DNA of 64,000 nt from Sutterella sp047777475 (GCA_047777475.1 JBKEET010000005.1:62001-126000), one strand, 5' to 3'; counted from the stretch's first letter, positions 51,152 through 61,061 are shown. Notes: generated by a model from the letters alone, not told the origin. Translations and numbers: made by a program.

Positions 51152-52807
51152 ATGCTGAGCGCTCTGAGCCTTCGGGACTTTGTGATCGTCGATGCGCTGA
51201 ACCTTGACGTGAAGCCGGGATTCACCGCACTCACGGGCGAGACGGGCGCCGGCAAGTCGATCCTGATCGACGCGCTGCAGCTTGTGCTCGGCGGCCGCGC
51301 CGACGCGGATGTCGTGCGCGAGGGCGCCGAGCGGGCCGACATCGCCGCGGAATTCGTGCCTTCGGCGCGCGCCAGGGCGTGGCTCGAGGCCAACGACCTG
51401 CAGATGGGCGAGGAGAACGTGCTCGTGCGCCGCACCGTCGACACGACGGGCCGCTCGAGGGCCTGGGTCAACGGCATTGCCGTGACCGCCTCGCAGCTGC
51501 GCGCGCTCGGCGAGACGCTCGTCGACGTGCACGGCCAGCACGCGCACCAGTTGCTCCTGAAGCCCGCCTACCAGCTGAAGCTCCTCGACGACCATGCGGG
51601 CGACGCCGGCGAACTCGCCGCCGTGCGCGCCGCGCACGCCGCCTGGCAGGGCGCCGTGCGGGCGCTCGAGGACGCCACCGCCAACGCCGACGCGATCGCC
51701 GAAAAGGCCGAGCGCCTCGGCTGGATGATCGAAGACCTGCAGTCGCTCTCGCCCAAGAAGGACGAGTGGCAGAAGCTCAGCGAAGACCACGAGCGCCTCT
51801 CGCACGGCGTGGCGATCGCCGAAGGGCTCTCGCAGGCGCTCGGCATGGTCACCGAGGGCGAGGAGTCCGCCTCCTCGGCGCTCTCGGCCGCGCACGCGAA
51901 GATCGTCTCGCTCTCGCGCTACGACGCCAAGCTCGCCGACATCGCCGAGACGCTCTCTTCGGCGATCGACCTCGTCGACCAGACGGGCAGGGAGATCTCG
52001 CACTACCTCGACCGCAGCGACCTCGACGGGGAGCGCTTCGCCGAAATCGACGCGCGCGTCTCGCTCTACTTCGACCTGGCGCGGAAGTTCCGCACCGAGC
52101 CCGAGCTCCTCGCCGACCTCCTCGAAAAGAGCCGCGCGCAGCTCAAGGCGCTCACCGGCGCCAAGGACGTCGCGGCCCTGAAGCGGGCGCGCGACGCCGC
52201 GCGCAAGGCCTACGACGAGGCCGCCGCCCGGCTCACCGCGGTGCGTTCCCGCACCGCCAAGCAGCTCGGCGACGAAGTCTCCGAGCAGATGCAGCGCCTC
52301 GCGATGAAGGGCGCCCGCTTTGAAATCGCGCTCGTTCCCAATCCGCCCTCGGCCTCGGGCGCCGAGCACTGCGAATTCCTCATCGCCGGCCACGCGGGCG
52401 TGAGGACGCGCCCGCTCGCGAAAGTCGCCTCGGGCGGTGAGCTCGCGCGCATCAGCCTCGCGATCGACGTGGTGACCGTGAAGGCCGCCCCCGTGCCGAC
52501 GCTCATTTTCGACGAGGTCGACAGCGGCATCGGCGGCGCCACCGCCGAGGTGGTCGGCATGCTGCTGCGGCAGCTCGGCCGCGAGCGGCAGGTGCTCTGC
52601 GTGACGCATCTGCCGCAGGTGGCCGCCTGCGCCGACAACCACTGGAAGGTCGAGAAGCACTTCACGGGCGGGCGCACCGTCTCCTCGCTGCAGGTGCTTT
52701 CCGCCGACGCGCGCGTCGAAGAGCTCGCGCGCATGCTCGCCGGCATCTCGATCTCGGACAACACGCGCATCGTGGCGCGCGAGATGCTCAAGGGGAGCGC
52801 GAAATGA
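51152..52807 (+). CDS. recN: DNA repair protein RecN
   Basis: A 551-residue SMC-like ATPase in double-strand break repair. Walker A LTGETGAGKSILIDAL, a central coiled coil, the ABC signature KVASGGELARISLAI and Walker B PTLIFDEVDSGIGGATAEVVG. Its stop overlaps the next start (ATGA). Complete and typical in length. Confidence 0.96.
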   Translation: MLSALSLRDFVIVDALNLDVKPGFTALTGETGAGKSILIDALQLVLGGRADADVVREGAERADIAAEFVPSARARAWLEANDLQMGEENVLVRRTVDTTGRSRAWVNGIAVTASQLRALGETLVDVHGQHAHQLLLKPAYQLKLLDDHAGDAGELAAVRAAHAAWQGAVRALEDATANADAIAEKAERLGWMIEDLQSLSPKKDEWQKLSEDHERLSHGVAIAEGLSQALGMVTEGEESASSALSAAHAKIVSLSRYDAKLADIAETLSSAIDLVDQTGREISHYLDRSDLDGERFAEIDARVSLYFDLARKFRTEPELLADLLEKSRAQLKALTGAKDVAALKRARDAARKAYDEAAARLTAVRSRTAKQLGDEVSEQMQRLAMKGARFEIALVPNPPSASGAEHCEFLIAGHAGVRTRPLAKVASGGELARISLAIDVVTVKAAPVPTLIFDEVDSGIGGATAEVVGMLLRQLGRERQVLCVTHLPQVAACADNHWKVEKHFTGGRTVSSLQVLSADARVEELARMLAGISISDNTRIVAREMLKGSAK

Positions 52808-53571
52808 CGGCCCGCGCGGAACGGCTCACCGCCGTCGTGCTCACGCACAACGCCGAGGGTCCGGAGCTCGAGCGGGTGCTCGGCGCGCTCGCCTTCTGCG
52901 GCGAAATCCTCGTCATCGACGACATGAGCACGGACGCCACGCCCGAGACGGCCGCGCGCTGCGGCGCGAAGGTGCTCCGCAGGGCGCTCGCGGGCGACTT
53001 CGGCGCGCAGCGGCGCTTCGGCATAGAGCAGGCCTCCGGCGACTGGATTTTGTTTGTTGACTCAGACGAAACGGTCAGCGAAAAGCTAGCGGAATCAATC
53101 GCTTCGCTCGTCAATTCCGGCAAGCGTGCGGCGGGGCGCGTCAAAAGGGAAAATCGCTTTCTTTATCATGCGATTACGCACGGCTCGATGCGAAGCGACA
53201 CCGTGCTGCGGCTTTTTCCCCGCGACGCGGTGACCGTCAGGGGCCTCGTGCACGAGACCTTCGTCACGGATCTTCCCGAGGTGAGGCTTGCGGGGCCGCT
53301 TTACCACTGCCCGTACCGCACCTGGAACGACATGATCAGGAAGCTCGACGCCTACACCGAGTCGTGGGCGCGCGAGCGCAGGGGCAGGCCGGTCGGCGTG
53401 CTTCGCGACATGGTGCTGCGCCCGACGTGGGCGCTCATCAAGGTTTACATTTTCAACGGCGGCTTCCTCGACGGGCGCATGGGCTGGATGTTTGCCGTGC
53501 ACCACGCCTACTACACGTTCATGAAATACGCGAAGCTCTATCTCCTCAACCGTTCGGACGGGCGCTTCTGA
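52804..53571 (+). CDS. Family 2 glycosyltransferase, WaaE/KdtX-like
   Basis: A 255-residue GT2 glycosyltransferase: LTAVVLTHNAEGPELERVLGALAFCGEILVIDDMSTDATPE, then GDFGAQRRFGIEQASGDWILFVDSDETVS, the DxD-like site. C-terminal hydrophobic patch near VLRPTWALIKVYIF. WaaE/KdtX-type enzymes add glucose to LPS inner-core heptose. Coupled to recN (ATGA) and to the next glycosyltransferase (TGATG). Confidence 0.88.
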   Translation: MTARAERLTAVVLTHNAEGPELERVLGALAFCGEILVIDDMSTDATPETAARCGAKVLRRALAGDFGAQRRFGIEQASGDWILFVDSDETVSEKLAESIASLVNSGKRAAGRVKRENRFLYHAITHGSMRSDTVLRLFPRDAVTVRGLVHETFVTDLPEVRLAGPLYHCPYRTWNDMIRKLDAYTESWARERRGRPVGVLRDMVLRPTWALIKVYIFNGGFLDGRMGWMFAVHHAYYTFMKYAKLYLLNRSDGRF

Positions 53572-54416
53572 TGACCGGCGAGCTCATTTCCGTCATTGTC
53601 TCGACCTACAACTGGCCGCAGGCGCTCGACCTGGTGCTCCGCTCGCTCGCCGAGCAGACGGACCGCGGCTTCGAGGTCGTGGTCGCCGACGACGGCTCGG
53701 GCCCCGAGACGCGGGAGCTCGTCTCCCGGCACGCCGCGCGCTTCCCGGTGAGGCTCGTGCACTCCTGGCAGCGCGACGAAGGCTTCCGGCTGGCGCGCTC
53801 GCGCAACCTCGCGGTGACGAGGAGCCGCGGCGGCTACCTCGTCTTCATCGACGGCGACTGCGTGGTGAGGAGCGATTTCGTCGCCGCGCACCGCCGGCTC
53901 GCGCACGAGCGCTGCGTCGTCGCCGGGCAGCGGATCCTCCTTTCCGAGCCGTTCACGAAGCACTGCTTCGAGACGGGCGACATCGCCTGGAAGGAAAGCC
54001 TGCCCGCGCTCCTGCGGCTGCGCCTGACGGGCGGGGTCAACCGCTTCGCGCCCGCGCTCTCCGTGCCGTTCGGGCCGGTGCGGATCATGCGGCCCGTGCG
54101 CTGGCAGCTGCTGCGCGGCTGCAACTGGTCGCTGCCGCGCGCCGATTATTTCGCCGTGGGCGGCCAGGACGAGGCGTTTGAAGGCTGGGGCTACGAGGAT
54201 TCCGACATGGCCGTGCGCCTTGTGAACGCGGGCCGCGCGGTGAAATGGGGCGGCTTCACGTCGCCGTGCTTCCACCTTTGGCACAAGGGTGCGAACAAGG
54301 AGAGGGCGAAGGCCAACTACGCCGAGCTGAAGCGCGTCATCGCGCAGAAGCGGGTGCGCCCGAAGAAAGGGTGCCTTGCGGTTTATCCCGAGGACGAGGC
54401 TCCCGGGGGCCTCTGA
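53571..54416 (+). CDS. Family 2 glycosyltransferase with galactosyltransferase-type C-terminal region
   Basis: A 281-residue GT2 protein: ISVIVSTYNWPQALDLVLRSLAEQTDRGFEVVVADDGSG, SRSRGGYLVFIDGDCVVRSDF (DxD as DGD) and later GGQDEAFEGWGYEDSDMAVRLVNAGR, which is typical of the C-terminal domain. The ATG at 53571 shares its A with the previous TGA. Probably LPS core or surface glycan; the sugar is unknown. Confidence 0.85.
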   Translation: MTGELISVIVSTYNWPQALDLVLRSLAEQTDRGFEVVVADDGSGPETRELVSRHAARFPVRLVHSWQRDEGFRLARSRNLAVTRSRGGYLVFIDGDCVVRSDFVAAHRRLAHERCVVAGQRILLSEPFTKHCFETGDIAWKESLPALLRLRLTGGVNRFAPALSVPFGPVRIMRPVRWQLLRGCNWSLPRADYFAVGGQDEAFEGWGYEDSDMAVRLVNAGRAVKWGGFTSPCFHLWHKGANKERAKANYAELKRVIAQKRVRPKKGCLAVYPEDEAPGGL

Positions 54417-54451
54417 AGCGGCGGGGACAGTTCAAAGGTCCCGCGCCGCTT
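54416..54451. terminator. Terminator between convergent glycosyltransferase genes
   Basis: AAGCGGCG (54416-54423) pairs with CGCCGCTT (54444-54451) with an inner GGGA/TCCC pairing; TTCTTTT follows on the plus strand. Confidence 0.75.
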
Positions 54452-54456
54452 TCTTT

Positions 54457-55416
54457 TCAGCTTTCGGCGGGGAAGGGCTCGGAGATCAGCTTTTTGAGCG
54501 CATCGAGCACGGTGCCGACCTCGGGCCAGCCTTCCTTCTCGCTGCCGAGGACCACGGCGTTCTCGTTCCAGGGGCCCGTCCTGGCGGGATCGGTCACGCC
54601 CATGAGCGTGATCTGGCGCGCGCCCACGGCCGCGGCGATGTGGCTCACGCCCGAGTCGTTGGCGACGACGAGGCGCGCGTGCTTGGCGAGCGCCGCATAG
54701 TTGCCGAGCGTCGTGGGCGGCAGCACGCGCGCGTCGGGGCAGGCCGCCTTGGCGGCGTCGACCTCGTCGGGCGACGGGAAGACCAGGGGCTCGATCCCCG
54801 CCTCGCGCAGCGGCTTGCAGAGATCGTTGAAATGCGGCCAGGCCTTGACCTTGCCGTGGTGCAGCCCCTTGGCGACGGGCGCCAGCAGCGCGTAGCGCTT
54901 CGGCAGGCTGTATTTTTCGGTGAGGTTCCGCACCGCCGCCTCGTGGCGCGCGAGCACCTGCAGCCCGAGCGACTTGGGCACGGCGTCCCAGGCGGGCGTG
55001 CCGCCCCAGGCGAGGATGGCGCCGTGCGCCAGGGTGAAGAAGCGCTTCACCTCGTGCATGACGGGCGGCTCCGGCACAACCTTGTCGAGGAAGAGGCGGC
55101 GCCCGTCGGTCGGGAAGCCCGCGCTGCGCACGCGCCCGAAGGCAAAGAGCAGCGCGGAGCCGATCGAATTCGGGAAGAGCAGCCCGAGCGGGCGCGGGCC
55201 GACGTGGCGGCTCAGGTAGCGCACGTGCGAGATGTCGTCCGTGAGATGCCCTTCGATCGGGTCGAAGCGCCAGCCCATGCCGGCCATGAGATCCTCGGCC
55301 CAGCGCTTGCCGGTCAGCATCGGGGTGTAGCCGCTCGCCTCGAGGAGCCTCAGGGCGGGCAGGGTCATGCAGCAGTCGCCGACGTGATTGGGAAGCCGGC
55401 ATAGAACGTTAGGCAT
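54457..55416 (-). CDS. Family 9 glycosyltransferase (heptosyltransferase-like)
   Basis: A 319-residue GT9 enzyme, RfaF/WaaF-like: NHVGDCCMTLPALRLLEASGYTPMLTGKRWAEDL, then RLVVANDSGVSHIAAAVGARQITLMGVTDPARTGPW near the C terminus, with the VANDSGxxH motif. Such enzymes add heptose to LPS inner core, so it works with the two glycosyltransferases next door. Acceptor unknown. Confidence 0.85.
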   Translation of the reverse strand: MPNVLCRLPNHVGDCCMTLPALRLLEASGYTPMLTGKRWAEDLMAGMGWRFDPIEGHLTDDISHVRYLSRHVGPRPLGLLFPNSIGSALLFAFGRVRSAGFPTDGRRLFLDKVVPEPPVMHEVKRFFTLAHGAILAWGGTPAWDAVPKSLGLQVLARHEAAVRNLTEKYSLPKRYALLAPVAKGLHHGKVKAWPHFNDLCKPLREAGIEPLVFPSPDEVDAAKAACPDARVLPPTTLGNYAALAKHARLVVANDSGVSHIAAAVGARQITLMGVTDPARTGPWNENAVVLGSEKEGWPEVGTVLDALKKLISEPFPAES

Positions 55417-55509
55417 TTGCAGTGTGCGGAAAAAAATTCATACGAGATTCTCAGCGGCCAATTTTAGCGGCTCGCGCGGCCTTTCCGCACGCCCGGAAGC
55501 GGCGCGGCA

Positions 55510-55515
55510 CAGTAT
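55510..55515 (+). promoter_or_regulatory. sdaA: -10-like hexamer upstream of sdaA
   Basis: TATCAT about 40 bp before the sdaA ATG; no matching -35 noted. Confidence 0.25.
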
Positions 55516-55554
55516 CATAGGCGTCTCCCATTCATCGCTATCGGCGAAAACACA

Positions 55555-56934
55555 ATGACCGTCAGCATTTTCGACATTTTCAAAATCGGCATCGGGCCTT
55601 CCTCTTCGCACACCGTCGGACCGATGTGCGCGGGCGACATGTTCGCGAGGACGCTCTCGCAGAAGAAGCTTCTCGGCCGCACCGACCGCGTGACGGTCGA
55701 GCTCATGGGCAGCCTCGCGGCCACGGGCCGCGGCCACGGCACCGACAAGGCCGCCATGCTCGGCCTGATGGGCGAAATGCCCGCGACGGTCGACCCCGAC
55801 AGGGTCCCCGGGCTCATCGCGGGCGTCGCCGAGAAGCACGAGCTCCTCCTCGGGGGCGAGAAGGCCGTGGCCTTCGATCCCGTGCGCGACATCCTCTTCC
55901 ACCCCGACAAGGTGCCCGCCTACCATACCAACGGCATCGCGTTCGCCGCCTACGGCGCGGGGCAGCCGCTCTACGAGCGCCGCTACTACTCGGTGGGCGG
56001 CGGCTTCGTCGTGCCGGCGCTCGAAAGCGATCCGGAAAAGCCCGAGCCGCCCGAGGAGAAAAAGGACGCCAAGCCGCTGCCTTTCCCGTACTCGTGCGCC
56101 TGCGAGCTCGTCGAGCTTGCCGAAAAGAACCGCCTTTCGATCGCCGAGATCGTCTTCCAGAACGAGTGCACGGCGATGTCGCAGGAAAACGTCGCCGGCC
56201 GCATCGACCGCATCTGGGACGTGATGCACGCCTCGATCGAGCGCGGCTTCCGGCAGTCGGGCGACCTGCCCGGGCCCTTCCACGTGGCGCGCCGCGCCAA
56301 GGCGCTGCGCGACGAAATCCTCTCCAAGCCCCAGGATCCGATGGCCGTGATCGACTGGGTCAACGCCTACGCGATGGCCGTCGCCGAGGAAAACGCCTCG
56401 GGCGGCCGCATCGTCACGGCGCCCACCAACGGCGCCGCGGGGATCGTGCCGGCCGTGATCGAGTACTACCTGAAGCAGATGCCGGGCTCGAACGCCAAGG
56501 GCGTGCGCGTCTTCCTGCTCACGGCGGGCGCGATCGGCGCCCTTTACAAGGAAAACGCCTCCATCTCGGGCGCCGAGGTCGGCTGCCAGGGCGAGGTGGG
56601 CGTGGCCTGCTCGATGGCCGCCGGCGGCCTGGCGGCCGCCATGGGCGGCACGCCGCGCCAGATCGAGAACGCCGCCGAGATCGGCATGGAGCACAACCTC
56701 GGGCTCACCTGCGACCCGGTCGCCGGCCAGGTGCAGATTCCCTGCATCGAGCGCAACGCCATCGCCGCCGTCAAGGCCATCAACGCCGCGCGCATGGCGC
56801 TGCGCGGCACGGGCTCGCACCTGATCAGCCTCGACAAGGCGATCGCCGCGATGCTCGCCACGGGCCGCGACATGCAGAGCAAGTACAAGGAGACGAGCCG
56901 CGGCGGCCTCGCGATCACCATGGTGCAGTGCTGA
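55555..56934 (+). CDS. sdaA: L-serine ammonia-lyase (iron-sulfur)
   Basis: A 459-residue serine deaminase converting L-serine to pyruvate and ammonia with an oxygen-sensitive 4Fe-4S cluster. Seen: FDIFKIGIGPSSSHTVGPM, SVGGGFV, TAPTNGAAGIVPAVIEYY, GCQGEVGVACSMAAGG, GLTCDPVAGQVQIPCIERNA. Length equals E. coli SdaA (454). Suits an amino-acid fermenting anaerobe. Followed 13 bp later by an exporter gene. Confidence 0.96.
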   Translation: MTVSIFDIFKIGIGPSSSHTVGPMCAGDMFARTLSQKKLLGRTDRVTVELMGSLAATGRGHGTDKAAMLGLMGEMPATVDPDRVPGLIAGVAEKHELLLGGEKAVAFDPVRDILFHPDKVPAYHTNGIAFAAYGAGQPLYERRYYSVGGGFVVPALESDPEKPEPPEEKKDAKPLPFPYSCACELVELAEKNRLSIAEIVFQNECTAMSQENVAGRIDRIWDVMHASIERGFRQSGDLPGPFHVARRAKALRDEILSKPQDPMAVIDWVNAYAMAVAEENASGGRIVTAPTNGAAGIVPAVIEYYLKQMPGSNAKGVRVFLLTAGAIGALYKENASISGAEVGCQGEVGVACSMAAGGLAAAMGGTPRQIENAAEIGMEHNLGLTCDPVAGQVQIPCIERNAIAAVKAINAARMALRGTGSHLISLDKAIAAMLATGRDMQSKYKETSRGGLAITMVQC

Positions 56935-56947
56935 AAGGGAGGCGCAA

Positions 56948-57895
56948 TTGCTTCAAGGCGTCATCTGCGGCGTTGCCGCCTGCATGATCTGGGGCACGGT
57001 CTACATCGCGCCGCTCATCCTCGGCGAGTACGACCCGGTCCTGATCGCCCTCGGGCGCTATTTCGTCTTCGGCGCGCTCTCCGCGGGGCTCGCCTTCGTC
57101 GAGCGCCGCGAGCTCGCGCGCTACAGCGCGAAGGACTGGATGACCGCGCTGGCGCTCGGCATCGTCGGCAACCTCGTTTACTACTGGATGCTCGCCGAGG
57201 CGGTGACGCACGCGGGCGCGCCGATCGCGGGCGCCTTCACGGCGCTCATCCCGATCCTCGTCGCCGTGATCGGCAACGTGCAGGCCAAGGCGACCGGCCG
57301 CAACATCCCGTGGCGCCGGCTCGCGGTGCCGCTGTCGCTCGTGCTCCTCGGCATGGCCTGCTTGAACGGCACGGAGTTCGTGCATTACGTCGTCTCGGGC
57401 CGCACGAGCTCGGGCACCTTCTGGCTCGGCGTGGCGTTCGCCGTCGGCGCGCTCTTCCTCTGGACGTGGTACCCGCTCACCAACGCCGCCTGGGTTGAAT
57501 CGCATCCCAAGGCCTCGCCGCGCGCGTGGACGACGGCGCAGGGCGTGACGCTCCTGCCGGCGGCCGCCGCGGGCCTCGCGCTCTACCTCCCCGCCCACGG
57601 GCTCACGCCCGCCGCGGCGCTCGGCCCGTCGCCCGTGCTCTTCATTTCCGTGCTCTTCTTCCTCGGCATCGTCGCGAGCTGGGTCGGCATCCTCCTCTGG
57701 AGCCAGATGAGCCGCACGCTCCCTTCGGCGCTCGCCGGGCAGATGATCGTCTTCGAGACGATTTTCGCCGTCATCTACGCGCACATCCTGCGCCGCGAGT
57801 GGCCGACGGCGCTGATGGTGATCGGCATGGCGCTGCTCCTGACCGGCATCATCGCCTCGCTGCGCGCGTTCCGCGAGCCGAGAGAAGGCCGCTGA
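56948..57895 (+). CDS. EamA-type drug/metabolite transporter
   Basis: A 315-residue DMT-superfamily membrane protein with about ten helices in two EamA halves; MIWGTVYIAPLILGEYDPVLIALGRYFVFG marks the start of the first. Likely an amino-acid or metabolite exporter. It starts with TTG at 56948: GGAGG lies five bases upstream (56938-56942) and no ATG fits. Close spacing to sdaA suggests cotranscription; export of serine or a product is a guess. Confidence 0.88.
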   Translation: MLQGVICGVAACMIWGTVYIAPLILGEYDPVLIALGRYFVFGALSAGLAFVERRELARYSAKDWMTALALGIVGNLVYYWMLAEAVTHAGAPIAGAFTALIPILVAVIGNVQAKATGRNIPWRRLAVPLSLVLLGMACLNGTEFVHYVVSGRTSSGTFWLGVAFAVGALFLWTWYPLTNAAWVESHPKASPRAWTTAQGVTLLPAAAAGLALYLPAHGLTPAAALGPSPVLFISVLFFLGIVASWVGILLWSQMSRTLPSALAGQMIVFETIFAVIYAHILRREWPTALMVIGMALLLTGIIASLRAFREPREGR

Positions 57896-58027
57896 GCAAG
57901 GAAACGGCGCCCCGCCCGACGCCGTCCCCGGGACGCCGGGGCGCCGGAGCCGCAGGCCTTCCGGGGCGCCGCCCCGCGCCGCCGCGCCGCCTTCGGCGCC
58001 GGGCGCGGAAAGCGCTCCCGAAACGTC

Positions 58028-58033
58028 TACAAT
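58028..58033 (+). promoter_or_regulatory. rng: -10-like hexamer upstream of rng
   Basis: TACAAT overlapping an ATG at 58032. If used, transcription would start past that ATG, supporting the GTG at 58065 as the real start. Confidence 0.35.
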
Positions 58034-58064
58034 GACAGGACCTAACGATTCAGACGGCACAGCA

Positions 58065-59522
58065 GTGGAACAAATTCTCATCAACCGCAACCCGCGCGAA
58101 ACCCGCGTCGGCATCCTCTCGGGCGGCGTGCTCCAGGATCTTTTCATCGAGCGCGACTACGCCCGCGGCTTCGTCGGCAACGTGTACCTCGGGCGCGTCG
58201 TGCGCGTGCTCCCCGGCATGCAGAGCGCCTTCGTTGACATCGGGCTCGAGCGCACGGCTTTCCTGCACGTCGCCGACATCGAGGCGGCGCACCGCCCCGA
58301 CGGCGGCAGCGAGCCGATCGAGTGCATCCTGCACGAGGGGCAGACGATCATGGTGCAGGTCAACAAGGATCCCATCGGCACCAAGGGCGCACGGCTCACC
58401 ACGACGATTTCGCTCGCGGGCCACAAGCTCGTCTACCTGCCGCACGACCGCCACATCGGCGTGTCGCTGCGCATCGAGGACGAGGCGCAGCGCGAGGAGC
58501 TGCGCGCCCGCCTCGAGGCGCTCCGCCCCGCCGAGGAGCAGGGCGGCTACATCATCCGCACGAGCGCCGAAGAGGGCGCGAGCGACCAGGAATTCCTCGA
58601 CGACATGCACTATCTAGGCCGCCTCTGGCGCGACATCGCCGGCGCGGCCGAGGAGAGCATCGTCCCGAAGCTCCTCTACCGCGACCTCACGCTCTCCGAG
58701 CGCGTTCTGCGCGACATGGTGCACCAGGAAACCGAGCTCGTCGAGGTGGACGATCCCAAGGAATACGAGCGCCTCAGGGCCTTCGCCGAGCGCTTCATGC
58801 CCGCGGCCGCGGACCGGCTCCGCCTCTACGACGGCGAGCGCCCGCTCTTCGAGCTGCACGGCATCGAGGGCGAGATCGCCCGCGCGCTTGAGCGCCGGGT
58901 CGACTTGAAGAGCGGCGGCTACCTGGTCTTCGACCAGACCGAGGCGATGACGACGATCGACGTCAACACGGGCGCCTACGTCGGCAAGCGCGATTTCTCG
59001 GACACGGTCTTCAAGACCAACCTCGAGGCCGCGCAGGTCATCGCGCGGCAGCTGCGGCTGCGCAACCTCGGCGGCATCATCATCGTCGACTTCATCGACA
59101 TGGACCGCCCCGAGCACCGCGAGGCGGTGCTTTCCGAGCTGCGCCGCGCCGTGGCGCTCGACCGCACGCGCATGACGGTGAGCGACTTCACCGAGCTCGG
59201 CCTCGTGGAGATGACGCGCAAGCGCACCCGCGAGTCGCTCGCGCACGTGCTCTGCGAGCCGTGCCCGCTCTGCGGCGGCCGCGGCGAAATCCGCACGGCG
59301 CGCACGGTCTGCTACGAAATCATGCGCGAGATCATCCGCCTCTCGAAGCAGTACCGGGAGGCGCGCGAATTCCGCATCCAGGCGAGCCGCACCGTGATCG
59401 ACATGCTCATGGAGGAAGAGGCACCTGCGCTCGAGCTCCTGCAGCAGGGCATCGAGAAGCCGGTGGTGCTCGAGGAAGAGCCGCACTACACGCAGGAACA
59501 GTTCGACGTGATTCTGGCTTAA
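58065..59522 (+). CDS. rng: Ribonuclease G
   Basis: A 485-residue RNase G (E. coli 489), which matures the 16S rRNA 5' end and degrades mRNAs. Seen: EQILINRNPRETRVGILSGGVLQDLFIER, GNVYLGRVVRVLPGMQSAFVDIGLERTAFLH (S1 domain), DVNTGAYVG with D-x-N catalytic metal site, IDFIDMDRPEHREAVLSEL-like, and CEPCPLCGGRG zinc link. GTG at 58065 gives the family N terminus; an ATG at 58032 adds 11 residues and is less likely. sbcB follows 9 bp later. Confidence 0.92.
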   Translation: MEQILINRNPRETRVGILSGGVLQDLFIERDYARGFVGNVYLGRVVRVLPGMQSAFVDIGLERTAFLHVADIEAAHRPDGGSEPIECILHEGQTIMVQVNKDPIGTKGARLTTTISLAGHKLVYLPHDRHIGVSLRIEDEAQREELRARLEALRPAEEQGGYIIRTSAEEGASDQEFLDDMHYLGRLWRDIAGAAEESIVPKLLYRDLTLSERVLRDMVHQETELVEVDDPKEYERLRAFAERFMPAAADRLRLYDGERPLFELHGIEGEIARALERRVDLKSGGYLVFDQTEAMTTIDVNTGAYVGKRDFSDTVFKTNLEAAQVIARQLRLRNLGGIIIVDFIDMDRPEHREAVLSELRRAVALDRTRMTVSDFTELGLVEMTRKRTRESLAHVLCEPCPLCGGRGEIRTARTVCYEIMREIIRLSKQYREAREFRIQASRTVIDMLMEEEAPALELLQQGIEKPVVLEEEPHYTQEQFDVILA

Positions 59523-59531
59523 GGAGAGGCC

Positions 59532-61061
59532 ATGGACGACAACCGCACTAGCGCTCCCGAGGGGGCGTCCTTCTATTGGTACGACTACGAGACCTTCGGG
59601 CTTGACCGGCGTTTCGACAGGCCGGCACAGTTCGCGGGCATCCGCACCGACCTCGACTTCAACCCGATCGGCGAGCCCGACCTCTTCTACGACAAGCCGA
59701 GCTTCGACACGCTGCCCAACCCGCAGAGCTGCCTCATCACCGGCATCACGCCGCAGCTCTGTGCCGAGAAGGGCTTGGCCGAGAGCGAGTTCGCCGCCGA
59801 GGTGTGGTCCCGCTTCAACAAGCCGGGCACGATGAGCATCGGCTACAACTCGCTCGGGTTCGACAACGAGGTCTCGCGCTTCCTTTTCTGGCGCAACTTC
59901 CTCGAGCCCTACACGCACCAGTGGAAGGACGGCTGCTCGGTCTGGGACCTCTACCCCTTCACGGCGGCGGTCTGGGCGCTCCGGGGCGAGGGCATCCGCT
60001 GGCCCACCTGGGAAGAAGTCGCGAAGATCGCGCCGCAGTACGCCGACCACAAGCCGGGCGTGTGCTTCAAGCTTGAGTTCCTGAGCCGCTTCAACAACAT
60101 CGAGCACGCCCATGCGCACGACGCGCTCTCCGACGTCGAGGCGACGATCGGCATGGCCAGGCTCCTGCGGGACCGCGCGCCGAAGCTCTGGGACTGGGCG
60201 CTCGGGCACCGCTCGAAGAAAGCCGTCACCAACGCGCTCGACGCGGGCCCCGTCATCTGGATCTCCCCGCGCTTCCCGCAGGAGCGCGGCCGCATCGTGC
60301 TCGGGCGGCGCATCGGCACGAACCCCGAGAACGGTTCGGAGGCCTGGATCTGGAACCTCGCCTACGACCCCGCGGAACTCTCCGGCATCAGCGCCGAGGA
60401 TTTCCGCCGCCGCGCCTTCGGGCGCCGCGAGGAGCTCGCCGAAGGCGAGAAGCCGCTGCCCGTCTACAAGCTCAAGACCAACGCCTCGCCCTTTGTCTGC
60501 TCGAGCCTTCGCGTGCTGCCGGCCGACAAGGCGGCCGCCTACGGGCTCGACATCGCCGCCGCGCTCGAGAACAGCCGAAAGCTCGAGGCGATGGCGCACC
60601 GCCTGCAGGAGCTCTCCGCCGAGATCGCCGCGCTTCCGGAAGAGGGCGAGCGCCCGGTACACGACGTCGACGCGGGGCTTTACGACGGGGGCTTCCCCTC
60701 CGAGGCCGACCGCGCCATGATGGCGCGCGTGCGCCGCTGCTCGCCCGAGCAGCTCGCCGAGCGCGCCGCCTCGGGCGGGCTCGTTTTCGAAGACCCGCGC
60801 TTCAACGAGCTGCTGTTCCGCTTCCGCGCGAGGAGCTGGCCCGAAACGCTCAGCGGCGGGGAGCTCGCCCGCTGGCGCAGCTTCTGCGCCTCGCGCCTCA
60901 TCGAGGGCGCCGAGCCGAAGGTGCTCACCGTGTCGGACTATTTCGAGATGATCGACGCGATCCGGCAGAACACGGACGACGGCGACGAAAAAACTCAGGA
61001 GCTCCTCGAGATGCTTTATTCTTGGGGTGAAAGCGCCGGCGAGTTCTGCTCCGGGGACTAG
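59532..61061 (+). CDS. sbcB: Exodeoxyribonuclease I
   Basis: A 509-residue ExoI, a 3'-5' single-strand DNA exonuclease with roles in repair and recombination. DEDDh motifs are visible: YWYDYETFGLD, YNSLGFDNEVSRFLFWRNFLEPY, and AHAHDALSDVEATIGMARLL. The region WDLYPFTAAVWALRGEGIRWP is typical. Length slightly above E. coli (475). AAGGAGAGGCC before the ATG. Confidence 0.95.
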   Translation: MDDNRTSAPEGASFYWYDYETFGLDRRFDRPAQFAGIRTDLDFNPIGEPDLFYDKPSFDTLPNPQSCLITGITPQLCAEKGLAESEFAAEVWSRFNKPGTMSIGYNSLGFDNEVSRFLFWRNFLEPYTHQWKDGCSVWDLYPFTAAVWALRGEGIRWPTWEEVAKIAPQYADHKPGVCFKLEFLSRFNNIEHAHAHDALSDVEATIGMARLLRDRAPKLWDWALGHRSKKAVTNALDAGPVIWISPRFPQERGRIVLGRRIGTNPENGSEAWIWNLAYDPAELSGISAEDFRRRAFGRREELAEGEKPLPVYKLKTNASPFVCSSLRVLPADKAAAYGLDIAAALENSRKLEAMAHRLQELSAEIAALPEEGERPVHDVDAGLYDGGFPSEADRAMMARVRRCSPEQLAERAASGGLVFEDPRFNELLFRFRARSWPETLSGGELARWRSFCASRLIEGAEPKVLTVSDYFEMIDAIRQNTDDGDEKTQELLEMLYSWGESAGEFCSGD

